64,000 bases of DNA from contig CM039508.1 of assembly GCA_022432975.1 (NCBI GenBank), forward strand, positions 50,557,646 to 50,621,645, written 5' to 3'. The translations under genes were made by a program, and so were the position numbers. This document shows positions 25,589 through 37,666 of this stretch, piece after piece. Every line of letters begins with the position of its first letter. Position 1 is the first letter of the stretch. The notes below the pieces were generated by a model that was not told the DNA's origin, did no database searches, and saw nothing but the letters and a program-made list of their open reading frames with translations. This DNA comes from Begonia masoniana (taxonomy: Eukaryota; Streptophyta; Magnoliopsida; Cucurbitales; Begoniaceae).

Positions 25589-27304
25589 ATGAATGTGAGC
25601 CACACCGCCGTACATCCCGCCGAAGATCTTCCGGCGACCGATGCAGCGAACGGACCCAGAGTCAGGATGAAGGACTTAGAGGGCATGCCCGCCACGCGAG
25701 GAGGGCTAGCATTGCGTTTATCTCAGTTTATTCTAGCGGTTGCTGCGCTCGCTATAATGGCTTCCGCAAGTGATTTTCCTTCCGTCACTGCCTTTTGGTA
25801 AGCCTTAATTTACTGATCTTCTTGTTTTTGGAGGATGATACTGAAATTTTGAGCATCAAATTGAACCTCTAAATTAAATGCTATTGATTCTGGAAATATT
25901 GTGCAGATTAAATGCATCACTCTTAGTTCTTATCTGTAAATTTGTTCAAGACTTTTCATCCTCAACAGTTTATCTTCATCTGTGTAAAATGTAGGGTGTT
26001 TCTTGTTTTCTTGGGTAAAGTCCAATTTAAATTACGACCATCGAGAACATTTATAGCAGACAGCTCGAATTTTGTTTCTTGAACAAAATATACTTTAGTC
26101 TTTTAGCTATTAGCAAATATACTCTTCTTGTTAATTTATCAGTTAAATTCGTCGCTTGAAAATTGAAATGCACTTGAAAGACTTTCTTTCTAATTTTAGC
26201 TCACTTCTGTACCTCATAGAAAACCATTCGTTTCGTTTTCTGGTTGAATATAGAAGAATTGCAGCACATGTGCGAAAGAGACAATCGAGAAATCATCATC
26301 TTTAGAAAGTAGAACGCACGAATAAAAGATCCATGTCTAAATTGCACTTTGTTATTTTTTTTCTGCTACCAAAATAAAAGATCAAACACCTTGGATGTTA
26401 ACGAGAGCATCGCAGGTGGAATGAGTATTACTAAATGTATGTTACAAGACAATCATAACCACACATCTCATGCTCATTCAACAGATCGTGTTTCATTTTT
26501 TACGCAAACATTTTGTTAATCTTTAAAAAACGACGAAAATAAATTGTTTAAGCCAATATCTAAATTGTCATTGTAGTCCGATTTCAGATATACCTTTTGG
26601 AAATAATATTGATATGTTCTTATACTCCATGCTTCAGTTACCTTGTTGCAGCTGCTGCCTTGCAGAGTTTATGGAGCTTTTCATTGGCTGTACTAGACAT
26701 TTACGCTCTTTTAGTGATGCGCTCATTGCAGAATCATAGAATTGTCTGTTTGTTCACCATTGGTGACGGGGTAAGCCAATATCATTACAATGTCCAACGT
26801 AAAATCTTGTGGTACTTGTATTTGGTGATCGTCGTAGATAATTTTCACGTGTTCTTTGTTTAGCAATTAACCTATGTTATTTCGATAGTCTGTCTGTTTA
26901 AGATTTCTACTTCCTTGCAGATTATAGTCCATCTCTTCAGACTAGTTTGTTTTGTAGATATTACTAGTTTTGTATGATAAACTCGGGTTTCTTCCAGCTC
27001 TAAGTTTTCGGGGCATTACCCTTCTTTTTTATTCGAATTATCAGTAGTCGTAAAAGATCACCATTAATTTTGAGGAATCTGAGCTTAACACAGATGGTTT
27101 ATTCTCCTCCAGATCACGTCCACACTCACATTTGCTGCAGCTTGTGCTTCGGCTGGCATCACTGTCTTGATAGACAACGATCTCGGCAGCTGTAGTCAGA
27201 ATCATTGCGTGCAGTTTGAAACGGCTACGGCCATGGCATTCATTAGCTGGTTTTCTACGTTGCCTTCCTTCTTCTTCAACTTCTGGTCATTGTCTTCTCG
27301 GTAA
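25589..27304 (+). CDS. CASP-like membrane protein (CASPL5 type)
   Basis: Three exons: 25589-25797, 26638-26770 and 27113-27304, giving 177 aa. The N-terminus ([10 protein letters not shown], then [11 protein letters not shown]) and the membrane segments match subgroup 5A CASP-like proteins, including [47 protein letters not shown] and the ending with NFWSLSSR. Four membrane helices are expected (MARVEL-related fold), with a short extracellular loop holding two cysteines (SCSQNHC). Casparian-strip proteins scaffold plasma-membrane domains; the roles of the class 5 relatives are largely unknown. The gene ends 299 bp from the stop codon of the convergent HD-ZIP III gene, so the 3' UTRs may overlap. 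Confidence 0.93.
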
Positions 27305-27603
27305 AGATGCTTCCATTATCACCTCTGTTGTCATACCCTTCATGGAATGGTTAAAATTTGACATTAATTGGAGTTTAATTACGTCTCTTTACTGTTAGAT
27401 TAGCTTATTAGCCTCTGTTCTTAATTGTTTTCTATATTATGTGCAGTTGACTTTGTTGAATTCATTGGTCAACTCAAATTCTGGTGTAATTTCGAGAAAA
27501 AAATAATTTTGAGCACAGAAAATGAAAATAAATTTAAAAATGGTATAAGGGTTTACGGTATTACAAAAAAAAAAAAAAAAATCTCTCTTCCTCCATAGTT
27601 TAC

Positions 27604-30600
27604 TCACACAAAAGACCAGTTTATGAAAGAGAAGGCCAAGCAATGAACACTGTTATCCTCTGATGCTATCACTTTCCATCCAACGGCTTGTTCGTAAGAA
27701 AAACTTCGACCCATCGTCGAAGTGCAGATTCCGGCCGGCAAGTAAGTGAATCCCTGCCAAAAGAGTAGAATCCATTTGTAAAAATAAAATCTTAAAAAAC
27801 GGTTTTTTAAGTAAAACTAATTATGATTTATTTACCAGCTGCATTAACTTTGCAAATTCTGAACACAACGCCTTCCGTCCGAAGATCTTGTCCAAGGAGA
27901 TATCTTGCAGAGCAACTAGAGTCGTCTCGAGCATGTCGAGGCCAGCTTGATTGGCAAACATAAAAACTGGCAGCGCCTGTAACAGACCGAGTTTTATCAG
28001 ATGCATGCTTAAAAATTCGTGAATTTCGATTTGATTTAAATCTCACCTTCAATGAACAACACAAAATTGCATCTTGATGAGTCCATAGATGTTTTAGAAC
28101 ATCGTCTCCGTCGTCCGAATCCGATCTCAGCAAATCTGCTCCAATATGATATCTAACAATTGCATTGAAAAGATTAAAGAACACGATAAAAATCATATAA
28201 TCATTCGTGTAAGATTAGTGATGAGTTACCTATAGCTCTGACAGATCCAATGTGCAAGAGTACGAGCCTCGGGAGTACTGCTAGTAATCTTCGGTCCAAG
28301 TCCCGGGCCGAACCCAGAAGGAGAAATGGCAATGGCAACCCTCTGAACAGAAGAAATTACACTTCGCACGTACTGTCGAGCCATGGTTGCGACATTATTC
28401 TGAAGGCTCGTCTCGAATGGAAACTGAAAGGCAATGGTTAAAACCGATTGTGAATTTTGAGAAGACGAGTCCCCACCACTGGAACCAACTTCGAGACTCG
28501 ATGTCAAATCAAGGGTCCGATGTGCGGCTACAAAATCCTTTGTATTGTCCTTACAAAACAAAAGAATTTGTTAAATCTAAAGATTAATGCTTACTTTCTA
28601 TCGCCGATCGTAAAATATTATCACAAGTCTAGATAAACTCACAGTTTTTGAATCCAAAGGAATGATCCTAAAGCCGGAAGGAAGCAGCGGAGCATCGTCA
28701 GGAAACATTTCGTCGATTGGAGCGAAAATGAGTTCCGAAGAAGCTCCCACGGCATTCTCATCAATGCCACTACATATCTGCTTCCAAATACATAAAACAA
28801 ATTTTTCAAAGAGACCAGTTAATCCAGTACAGAACTTTCACCGAGTTTTACTCAACATTCAATCGCTCGAGAAATAGCAAGTTTACGGGGGTAAAAGATA
28901 CCTGCAAAAGATGAACATCCCTTGATACGAAAGCATCTTGCGAGGCAAGAGAATGACCTTCAAGTCGAACAACTTCAAGCAACTGGTCAAAAAATTACAT
29001 GAAACTTTCAAAGCCATAAACAAAATACTTTGATTAATCAAATTTATGGTGACATCATACCTCTTCCTGTTCAATAGTATGACCCAGTGGCATTATAATT
29101 TGACTCCCTGTAAACTTCAACTCCCTCGTCCCGGCATAGGAATAAGAACCAGCTTTTAACGCCGAAGCAGAATAAGCATCGATATTAAAATCGGCCCACT
29201 CTGAGCGGTGCTCTCTCAAAAACCGAACAAGCACAGCAGGAGAAACATTCTGAAAAAAAAAATGAGAAAAACATGTATAGCCGAACAAAAATCCAAACCG
29301 ATTAATGACAGATCACTAGTAATTACTAACTTGGAGAAGCATCGACGCCTTTGCACAAAGAACGCCGCCAAGGAAAGCTACAGAACTCGAATAATTAGAA
29401 CTTGGGCTCAAGTTTTTGGCTGAATTCACGGCAAGTATAACATCTTCGGCGTCATCACAGTTAATTATCGACCAGCCATCATCGTTAAATCCATTCACAA
29501 TATCATTAAAGCCCCTGCATGGAAATAGTAAAAATCCAACATTCTTACAGATTAACGAGTAAAATTAACAAAACTACAAAACTTTTCCGTATTAAAAAAT
29601 AAAATACCGGCTCAATCTGTGACTAAACGTTCGAAGAACAGCAGGCTGCCTTCCTAAACTATATACAACTTCACCACTCGTCTCTTGAGCTATTTGCCTG
29701 ATATAGCGCAATGCCTACGTAAAATGAGGCCAAGATCATTACCCTCTATCGATTTAATGCTATCCATAAACTAATGGAGGAAAATCGCGAACCAATAAAA
29801 ATCTACTTACAGCTATAGTTAATTTCTGAGCCACTGCTTCCGATGATTCATATAGTGGTCGAAGCACCTCAGGTACGCTCCGTGCCTAAAAGAAGATGAT
29901 ATATTTACAAATGCCTTTGAAAAAAATTGCCGTTAAAAAGTGAAAAGTCAAACCTCGAGATTCAGATGGTCAACAATATGTATTATCGACCCTCCCCCCT
30001 CACATGGCCGAATAAGATAGCCACTTGGAAGCATCTCTGCTCGTACAAATTGAGACGCAGCAGCTGTATTAGGGCCAGCACCAGAGCCAGACAGAGATCT
30101 CTCACAAACCTTGTAAAAAATAAATAAATAGATCAAATCCTCTATTTTTTTTTAGAAATAAGCATTCATTTAATTTAAAATAATTTTTCTCTAATTAGAT
30201 AGAACTAAACTAACAATCCCAAATCTGATGCAAGAAAAAATAAACTATCGATGATAGAAACAAAAACAAGCTTACCACAATGCTACCGTTGTCTAACGTA
30301 GTAGTAAATCGAAGGGTCCAGAAATCTCGGGCCGCAGCCAGTGTCGTAGGAGCGTAAACCTGAATAAATTTTTCATACGTCGAATCAAACCTATGAATAA
30401 AAAAGTCAATCCAAAGAACAAAAGAATTAGACTAATTTCCAACTTTGCATTTACCTGTGTGTAAACAAGTTCAATTATCCCAACATTTCCAGCAGGAAAC
30501 ATGGTAAAAACTTCAAGGTTCCGGCATTGCCGAAACCAGGACGGTTTATCTTTAAGGATCTCTGCAATCTAAAGGATCTTTTCGAGATTAATTATATCAA

Positions 30601-32546
30601 ACCTTAAACTGAAAAGTACAGCTAATAAGACAAGGAAAACATCTTCATTAACAGTTCTACCTTTGTAGGTTCTAAACTAACAAGACCACAAGCTCGAGCT
30701 GCCACTCCACTGCAGCGTTGAGAAATAGCAAATATCCCAACCGAATCCGGACCAGGCTGAAAAAAATTTAAATTTCAAGTTATGCATGTATAAGCAACAT
30801 AAAACCTTTTCTTTTTAAAGAAAAGTTATATAAAAAACTAAAAATTACAAGCTGGCGAGACAAGAAATAGCTAATGAAAAACAATTTCTTTCCAACTAGA
30901 AATAATCACGATAGCTTTTAAAATACTTGGAACTATAAGTTACTTGGCAATTAGAAAATTAACCCAGTTGCATAAATAATTTTTCAGAGACTTATCCACA
31001 AACAAATTGATCGGCATGAAGAACAAGAACCTTCATCCCAGGCATCTGGACCCAATCGACAGCGGTTCCTGTAGCCTTTGAAAGGAACTCTGCCAAGATC
31101 TCATCTGCAATGGAGAGGAGTCTGCCAAAAACATATTACATTAAAGAACTACTATGATACAATAGTACAAACATTTGACTTAGAGGGGAAGATGGAGAGA
31201 GGGTAGAGAGGGTAGAGAGAGAGAGAGACAGTAGTCCATAAAATTACCCAGCAGGGTTATTAGCATCTCTGAGACAATGCTGAGGAGTGGTAACCACAGA
31301 GTCGCAGCTCCCATCAGCAGCCGCACCCGATGGCTGAAGAAAAGATAGTTATTACTTCAATCGATAATTTAGTAGTCCCCATAAAATTAAAAATACCATA
31401 ATTTTATTCAGCCAAATGCTTGTACTCTGAGAGAAAATTAAAAATAGCCATTATTATTAGAGCATGGCTATTAGAACAGTATTATTGCATACACTAAGTA
31501 GTAATCCTGAAAGATTTAACGAGTATAGCCATTATTATCCTTCTACAGCCTGAATAATAATGGTTAATCATCCAATTATATGGTGATAGAAATTTTATTC
31601 AAAAGTTTGTTACTTAAAAAGTATACAAATGTGTCACTGCCATGTGATAAAGGCAATGAGGGTTCGGTAGGACTCAACTAATATTAGTGGGGGTGTACAA
31701 TCTCACTTTGATTGGGAGAGTGAAAAATATGTGGTTTATAAGTAGAATTCCCTTCTCTACCTAGTGCAATACGTTTTGGGGGTGACCCAAAGAACAAATT
31801 CGTGCGAGCTTTGACCCAAAACAGACAATATTGTACTAAGATCACCGGGATGTTACAACAAATAAAGCAGTAGATTAGATTTATCAGTAATGAAGCTACA
31901 CTGACGGTATGCAATTGCTGCCGCATAAACCCATTTTCGCATACGAGCTGTGAAACTTGTTTCTGTAGGCGATCATTCTCCTCCATCAACAGCTTGTTCA
32001 TGGCAGTCAATTTCCGATTCACTGTTAGTAGCCTAGAGGACTCCTTCCTCTGCTTTTCTCTACACCTGCATGGACAAATAATGGACACCTCTTCTGTGAA
32101 ACAAACAACAGAGTTTTTGCAGAAACAGCGATTTGGAATGGCCAAAAACTCGACTAAATTTGTTAGTTTGTGATGCAGGAGACGAATGAAAATGGCGTCG
32201 GAGAGAATGTCGACAAAGTAGTAATTAGGAAGAGTTGACTTGAAGACTGAAAATTCCATACTTTTGCAAAAAGAACAGAGCTAAAATAAATGGCGTCTTC
32301 GATCTGTTCATACCTGCGATTCTGGAACCAGACTTTGATCTGTTTGGACTCGATGTTAGCAAGAATAGGGCATTCTCGGATGAGCTGTTGCCTGCGCAAA
32401 GAGCTTGGCTTGGGACACTCAGCGTAGACTCGCTCGAGAGACTCGACCTGCTCGGCGGTGTACCGGACGTACTTTCCGGAGCTATCTAGATGTTTAGTTA
32501 TGCTTCCACTGCTACTCTCTCTCTGATGGACCACTGCCATAGCCAT
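27604..32546 (-). CDS. REV: HD-ZIP class III transcription factor, REVOLUTA type
   Basis: Eighteen exons, all GT-AG (high to low): 32546-32314, 32065-31906, 31333-31248, 31121-31031, 30756-30661, 30568-30455, 30359-30276, 30109-29954, 29885-29811, 29714-29608, 29514-29331, 29249-29061, 28982-28902, 28777-28643, 28549-28230, 28152-28047, 27976-27836, 27753-27604. They encode 835 aa (Arabidopsis REV 842). In order: homeodomain (about 25-85, KVWFQNRRCREKQRKE), leucine zipper (to about 128), START lipid-binding domain (from about 155), HD-SAD region, C-terminal MEKHLA/PAS-like domain ending AFSFINWSFV. It should be a nuclear regulator of adaxial fate, meristems and vasculature. The start is the ATG at 32546; the next ATG is two codons on. 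A 5'-leader intron is possible (GGCAG acceptor before the start). Regulation by miR165/166 is indicated by the site listed separately. Confidence 0.95.
30747..31041 (-). promoter_or_regulatory. miR165/166 target site, split by intron
   Basis: In the spliced HD-ZIP III mRNA the last 11 bases of exon 4 (31041-31031, CTGGGATGAAG) join the first 10 of exon 5 (30756-30747, CCTGGTCCGG). This makes the conserved miR165/166 complementary site in the START domain, coding PGMKPGP at about residues 187-193. The intron 30757-31030 interrupts the site, so only spliced RNA is targetable. Split sites are known in PHB, PHV and REV. Confidence 0.9.
31655..31863 (+). repeat. Dispersed repeat, copy B, in intron 2 of the HD-ZIP III gene
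   Basis: Similar in sequence and orientation to the stretch at 25036-25215. This copy is better preserved and ends GGGATGTTACAACA just beside exon 2. It lies antisense to the gene within the intron 31334-31905. The partial copy of the gene at 3-4 kb stops exactly at the exon 2 edge and has no trace of this repeat. Confidence 0.5.
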
Positions 32547-34377
32547 CTCCCTCAAATCTGCCACCAAACAAGGAACAAAAAGAAAAAGCTAAAGCAAACA
32601 GATTGGGAAAACAAACTCGAAAACGAAATAGCTAAGGCAGCTTAGAAGATAGCGATTCTTCAGCTTAGAAAAGTCCGCCCAAGAGATTTGTAGGAAAAAG
32701 AAAGCTAAAGAGACAAGCCTGATTCGCAATACCCAGAAGATTCTTGAGGGAGAGAGCGACCCCGAGTTCGTCGCTCAAGAAAATAACCAAAGTGGCGCGA
32801 CAGAATTTCCCTCAAATTTGTCTCTTTTTCTTCTCTTTTCGATCGCAAAATAATTACCAAGAAAAAGTTTCAGAACTTCGTACGCTTTAATCAAATATTT
32901 GCTAAACCCAAAACCTCATTTCCTTCCACTGTCATCCAAATCCCCTTCAAATGTTCACTTCTTCCTGCTTCAAAGAGACCCTTCAACACCCTCGCGGTAA
33001 AACCGTCACGGAAACGATAAAACTAAGTAGAGCGAACCAGCTCTGCCGTTTCGAGAAAAAAGCTTCCCAAGAAAGCGAGGGAAATCGCGCCAAGACTCGT
33101 ACCATCCAATTCCAAGAGGTTCTACAGTTCTACTGACATTCAAAAGCGTAACTCATGAAACAATCAACTCTGTAGGGAAGAGAGAGAGATAAGAACAGAG
33201 CAGCAGCAGCGGAAACAGTAGGAGAGAGAGAGACGGAGCACGCCGATCGACAGAGAAGGCAGAGTGATTTGTTATTTTAATATATCTTTAGCCTTTCGTT
33301 TATTTTAATGATAATGAATTGACTGTTTTACCCCCTACCTTGATAAAAATGACACGCTACACCTACAACCTGACGGGGGCCCATCTGTCAAATCAGCCTC
33401 TCTGAAAACTCTTAATTTCTCATTACTCTTTCACACTTTATTGGTCTCTTCTTCTCGGAAATTACATTTTCACCCCTCCATTTTCCCTCATTTTTTCAAA
33501 TCTAATTTTTTTTTTCTTTCAATAATAAAAAAAAATATTTGAGTTTATGGTATTTTACGTAGATTAATTGGGAAAATAATAATTCGAAAAATCCAATTTG
33601 CATATATAAAAATAAATAAATAATAAATTAAAATGTGGAATTTTCTTTCCCTTTTCGCATGCGTGAAAAGTGGTAGGCTATAACACGTGCCTCCCTCAAA
33701 TTCCACTCACGTGAGAAAACTAATTTTTATTTCATTAATTTCATTTTAAAATTTCCAAATATTAATAAAAACGTTTATATTTATTGACAATTATAAGAAG
33801 GAAACACGTTTATAAAATATAATTTAAGGATTAATTATAAGAATATCCAATGAATGAATGATAAGGTTGACCGTGACATTAATGTAAAAAAAAGTCAAAG
33901 AGACAACATGGTACGATCGAAGGAGAATAATAATTAAAAGAGGTTGGAATTAATGTTACAAAAAAACAAAAACAAGCTCAATGAGATAAACCCACGTGGA
34001 AATCGAGCAAGGAAAATGGGATTTACCAAAATATTCATATAGTAGAACAATAGATAAGATGAGATTGTAAAAAAAGTCAAAAGAGAACTTGTGTTGGGGT
34101 GAGGTGGCTGCGTGTGATTGGGTAGAAATGTTGTTGACTTTTGAGAGGGGAGAATTTGTAGTAGGGAAGGAATATTCACATTTTGGGAGTGCCTCTTTAA
34201 CTCTCTCTTGGGTCCCACCTATGCTGACGTGTCTGTCCTTCTAGGTGCTGACTTGGCCCCACCCCCATTTCCCCTCTCCTCTCTCTCTCTCTCTCTCTCT
34301 AAATTTGTTCTCTTTTAACCCATTTACTCTCTCTCTCTCTCTCTCTAGCTATGTTATCTTCACCATAAAGATTGATC
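32547..34377. other. REV leader/promoter and intergenic spacer
   Basis: About 32547-33250 is the 5' leader and proximal promoter of the HD-ZIP III gene, with GA-rich runs near 33180 and 33225; its first 430 bases are the part copied at 3 kb. From 33.3 to 34.2 kb I see only AT-rich sequence. (CT)n runs at 34279-34300 and 34327-34346 look like the leader of the small plus-strand gene. Confidence 0.45.
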
Positions 34378-34721
34378 ATGGGTGTTGCAGTGAAAAAAAC
34401 TAGACTGGCGGTCGCCCACGCCATGGAAGAAAGAGTGAGCTCTTTGTCAAACGACAAATCCCCTTTTAATCATACCCATACCCATACCCATACCCTTTCT
34501 TCAACTTCATAACTCATAACCCACACTTGATGCAACCACCAATTCTTTCTCCATTTTCTAATTTTCTTGTTTAGTTTCAACAGATGTCAAATTTAGAGCA
34601 GAATGCATTACTCGATATAATCAACGTAACCATGATGTCGTTTCAACGACATTACCTGCAAGAAATCAAAACTTCCCAACAGATCATTTTCATGCTTCAA
34701 GTGAAAATGACCAGGCTGTAG
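34378..34721 (+). CDS. Candidate two-exon microprotein gene, 64 aa
   Basis: Exon 1 at 34378-34434 (19 codons, MGVAVKKTRLAVAHAMEER) is followed by a donor GTGAGC. Exon 2 at 34584-34721 follows an acceptor TTTCAACAG and runs 45 codons to TAG. Both exons are phase 0 and join without a stop. The product is basic at the N-terminus and then mostly helical in character (LLDIINVTMMSF, then QQIIFMLQVKM), with no signal peptide. Two CT-rich runs and a TAGCTATG context upstream look like a plant 5' leader. I do not recognise the family. A chance pair of frames cannot be excluded, but frame, splice signals and leader agree. It is convergent with the DRB2-like gene. Confidence 0.5.
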
Positions 34722-35220
34722 AATGTACAATTCTAGGACAATATGCACCAACAGTTTATCTCCGTTACTACTATGGCCGAGGGCCGTGGATCTGAATTGA
34801 TCAGAACCCGGAACCGACTCTGAAAATCTAAGATCTCACAACATTTTTCTGCTCAAATCACAGTTCAAGGCGAGATTGTACAACACCATCAACTCTGTAT
34901 AAGAAGAAAAAACAGAAATGCGGGTTGTTTGATCTCGAGCTATGGGCAAGAGATCACCATTGGAAAGAGATCGATAGACCAAGGCAGTAGCATACCCAGC
35001 CAGATAAGAGTATAAAACAGCAGAACCATATACTAATTTCACTCTGCAGCAACTCTAGATCATGGCAAAACATGTTGACAATGGTGGAGGCAAAAGAAAG
35101 CAAAAGGCTAAAATAGTAAAATTAAATGTATAGGAAATGAGGAAAAGACCACAAAAGCTTAACATTTCCACAAAACCATATTGGCAATCTTATACGAAAT
35201 CAAATCACCTAAATTGGGGA
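34722..35220 (-). other. 3' UTR region of the DRB2-like gene
   Basis: Between the candidate microprotein stop and the DRB2-like stop codon. A 68-codon minus-strand frame at 34836-35042 lies here but has no family signature and is best read as 3' UTR of the downstream-transcribed gene. Confidence 0.4.
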
Positions 35221-37666
35221 TCAGATTTTGAGTTCTTTAAGGCTCTCTACTGTTTGAATGTCTGGCAGATTGTTTGAGGGTCCAGAACCAGTTTCCTCAA
35301 CTTCATCAAGTAATTTACTGGGCAGGGCCGGTGATACGATAGGAAGATCTTTTTCAGTAAGAGTATCGTCTTTTTGAACAGGGCAATGATCTGCTCTGGG
35401 AATAGGCGGAGAAGGATCGGCTTTGGGAACTGGTGGAGCTGCATAAACAGGAACTGCTTGCCTAATAGAAACAGGTGGAGCAATTCGTACAGGTGGTGGC
35501 CTGATTATAGGGGAAGGCGAGGGCAGCTTGGATGGCTGGGGAAGTGGTGGGGCAGAGAAAACTGGTACTGTAGTTCTGATTGTCACAGGGGGAGCAATTC
35601 CATGGCAAGGTGTTCTAAATTGTCTAATGAGAACATAAGGAACTGCCCCCGCGGCAGGAAATTTCTGGGGGCGAGTCCCCCAAAGTTCCAGAGAAGAGGT
35701 CTGGGATGGTGGCAAATTGCAATCCTTTGCATTCGACAACAGTGTTCGGCCTCGGGGGGTCGGCTTTTGGCAAATTAAGGGTAGTATTTTTGATGTGGCA
35801 ACAGGAGGTTGGGGGCTAGTAGCTCGTGGGCTCTGAACGGGAAGATTCTTCGGAAATAGTATTAGAGCATTGGGGTTTGCCATTGCCATCTTTTCCTTCA
35901 GTCGGTAATTTATCAAAGGGCGTGCAATGGTAATCTGCTCCATCTCATCGGTGTTTTCTGGTTCGGATGAAGAGCTGGCTGCTTCTCTTGCCACTGTCCA
36001 GGAAACAAGAAATGACAAAAATTTGAGTTAAAGTAGATCTGAATACATGACTATCATACATGCTCACTGCATTGTTATAGCAGGTAGCTAGAATTGCAAA
36101 TTTCTTTAGCTAAATAAAGAGGGTGACGAATTGATACCGTAAAAAGACGCACATTCAGGATATGTGCATATTCTGATTTAGTAATAATATACACTCACAT
36201 CAAGCCAATTTTATTCTGCATTTGTTCTCTTTTGAAATAAGTTCAAACTCGAAGACAAACGATCCATTATACAGAATGTTTTAGCTATATTGACAAGGCC
36301 CTCGATTTTCCTATTGCCTTTGACACGTTTCAAAGCAAGAAAATTATCAGTAAACACTTACCTTGTTTTAAAGATGACCATGCCGCCATAGCCGCATTCT
36401 TCTCTGCCTGTTTTTTATTCTTGGCAGGATCTCCAGTGAAAGTTATTCCAGCCAATTCTACCGTTCCTGTAAAAACAGGAAGATGCCCAAGACCTGACCT
36501 GAACGTTGTGTATATCGGTAATGGAGATCCAACTCTTTGGGCGATTTCCTGTAAGAGGTTCTTATAAACCCCCGTTTCATCCTATAAAATTTAGAAGTTC
36601 ATGAGCCAGACAACAATCGATCTTGACAAATCGTGGAGGTTGAACAATAAAGGAATACAAACTTAGGAAATAAATTACTCTTAGCCTCTCTCAGAGTATT
36701 AAGTTCATTTTATTCCAACATGCAATTTCTGAAACTGATTCACCTTTCTCACCCTTCATAATGAAGATAAATTATTTTATGAGTAACCACAAAAGCGTGC
36801 ACCCCCACCGATGGAACTCAAGATTCATTTTTCAACCCAAACAAAGACCATTCGGCTTGGCCAATGTATTAAACCAGACAAATATGTTGCTCAGTGTGCA
36901 AAATTATAATCATACATATTACATCTTCGACAATCGCGTCGGGCCAAAAAAGGTCTACTCCTCAAAAGCCGGACTGCTCGGAAAAACCCTCAAAGGTCAC
37001 CATCCCTAAATTAGATAATCCAACTAATGTATTATCAACTATTACAGGTGAGGATAGAGGGTAACCGGCGAGCTAGCAACAGTGCTAAAGAAAATGTGAA
37101 ATGAGGGAGAAAGGAATCAATGTAATCAGATAACTCAGACAGAGCATGATAAACCCAGTTTCCCTTCCACCTAAGTCACACTTAGGCACAACGAAAACTA
37201 TGAAAATAAACAGAGGTCACTTTTCAACTACAACGTAATATATAAAACCATTTCTAATCGCATTACGCTAGTATCAATTTCACCTCACACGGCGTTTGGA
37301 AACAGTAATTGTTTGCTGAAGCTACAACCATTGTAGCCACAAAATGCACAAATTCGAAGGAACAAACGTAGCGAAAAGCAGTCAGTCACTAAAAGGAATG
37401 GTCGAGGTACAGAAACTCACCAAGATCCGAGCGGCTAGAGAATGAGAGGGGCCACGATTAGAGAGAGAATTAAGAGCAACTTCAGCTGCAGAGTGCTCCG
37501 CCTGACGGAGAGTAGTACAGTAATGAGGGCACTCGAAGACCTCACCGTTGAAGTTAACAGTGGCTTTGAACCGCGGCGCGTGGTCCGGACCTTCCCTGAT
37601 GCAAGTGTAAGAGGGGAGGTTGAAGCAGCTCCTCTGGGCCAGCTCTTGAAGCTGGTTCTTGTACAT
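35221..37666 (-). CDS. DRB2: Double-stranded RNA-binding protein, DRB2 type
   Basis: Three exons: 37666-37421, 36581-36362 and 35993-35221, giving 412 aa (Arabidopsis DRB2 is 434). It begins MYKNQLQELAQRSCFNLPSY, the standard start of DRB2/3/5 proteins. The first dsRBD is at about 1-70 (EHSAAEVALNSL helix) and the second at about 84-153 (VYKNLLQEIAQRVG, KNKKQAEKNAAMAAWSSL). The remainder is Pro-rich and probably disordered, with repeated APPV and IRP motifs. DRB2 binds dsRNA and shifts miRNA biogenesis toward translational repression, competing with DRB1 for DCL1. The true start is the ATG at 37666; upstream in-frame codons are non-ATG. The leader contains GA runs near 37910-37975. Confidence 0.93.

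Noticed and set aside
31684..32259. 191-aa minus-strand ORF with zipper region
   Set aside because: It reads through intron 1, exon 2 and intron 2 of the HD-ZIP III gene; the spliced exons explain it better.
34836..35042. 68-aa minus-strand ORF
   Set aside because: No family match and located in the likely 3' UTR of the DRB2-like gene.
35374..35778. 134-aa plus-strand ORF, Trp/Arg/Gly-rich
   Set aside because: It is antisense shadow of the Pro-rich last exon of the DRB2-like gene.
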